6,002 nt of DNA. Origin: Streptosporangiaceae bacterium (GTDB lineage Bacteria; Actinomycetota; Actinomycetes; Streptosporangiales; Streptosporangiaceae). Location: contig JASHQP010000285.1 in the NCBI GenBank assembly GCA_030039095.1, forward strand, positions 1-6,002, given 5' to 3'. The position numbers were made by a program, and so were the translations under genes. This document shows positions 5,979 to 6,002 of this stretch, piece by piece. The notes below the pieces were generated by a model. The model was not told the origin of the DNA. It ran no database searches and worked only from the letters and a program-made list of their open reading frames with translations. How positions within the stretch are numbered: the first letter of the stretch is position 1; each line of letters opens with the position of its first letter.

Positions 5979-6002
5979 CGGTGTCACGCCGGGCGGCCAG
6001 AT

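Noticed and set aside
1..6002. tRNA, rRNA, insertion sequence, phage or attachment-site signals
   Set aside because: I found no cloverleaf-like pattern, transposase motif, flanking terminal repeats or target duplication around the glycosyltransferase gene.

Overview
The window is very GC-rich DNA with strong G/C bias at third codon positions, GTG starts and GTGA-type gene overlaps. The proteins read like actinomycete proteins: a long-form deoxyribose-phosphate aldolase, an actinobacterial-type adenosine deaminase and a proline/threonine-rich protein tail. I infer a filamentous or related high-GC actinobacterium. The genus cannot be fixed from this sequence.

Layout, left to right. Positions 1-155 (minus strand) are the N-terminal piece of an aldehyde dehydrogenase that runs off the left edge. 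A 169-bp divergent intergenic region follows (156-324); it holds a perfect 9-bp inverted repeat (190-198 / 225-233) and the ribosome binding site of the next gene. Positions 325-2499 (plus strand) encode a large membrane glycosyltransferase of the GT2 / cellulose-synthase-like type. It ends in a Pro-Thr/Ser tail coded by imperfect 24-bp tandem repeats. A 55-bp convergent gap (2500-2554) shows no convincing terminator. The rest is a tight minus-strand cluster, given in order of transcription: deoA (5978-4668, thymidine phosphorylase), add (4626-3526, adenosine deaminase) and deoC (3529-2555, deoxyribose-phosphate aldolase, probably overlapping add by 4 bp). No stretch over 300 bases lacks a gene.

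The minus-strand genes form a coherent (deoxy)nucleoside catabolism set. Add deaminates (deoxy)adenosine. DeoA releases the base from thymidine or deoxyuridine and yields deoxyribose-1-phosphate. After isomerisation to the 5-phosphate, by an enzyme not in this window, DeoC splits it to glyceraldehyde-3-phosphate and acetaldehyde. An aldehyde dehydrogenase such as the one at the left edge could oxidise the acetaldehyde. The glycosyltransferase has no obvious role in this pathway. It sits on the opposite strand between deoC and the dehydrogenase gene and looks like an insertion into an otherwise functional neighbourhood.

I do not see a clearly new multi-gene system. The points most worth a second look are the glycosyltransferase with its predicted outward-facing repeat tail, the inverted repeat in its divergent promoter region, and an identical ACAATGGGC 9-mer placed 2 nt before the SD-poor start codons of both ald and add, which may mark leaderless promoters.
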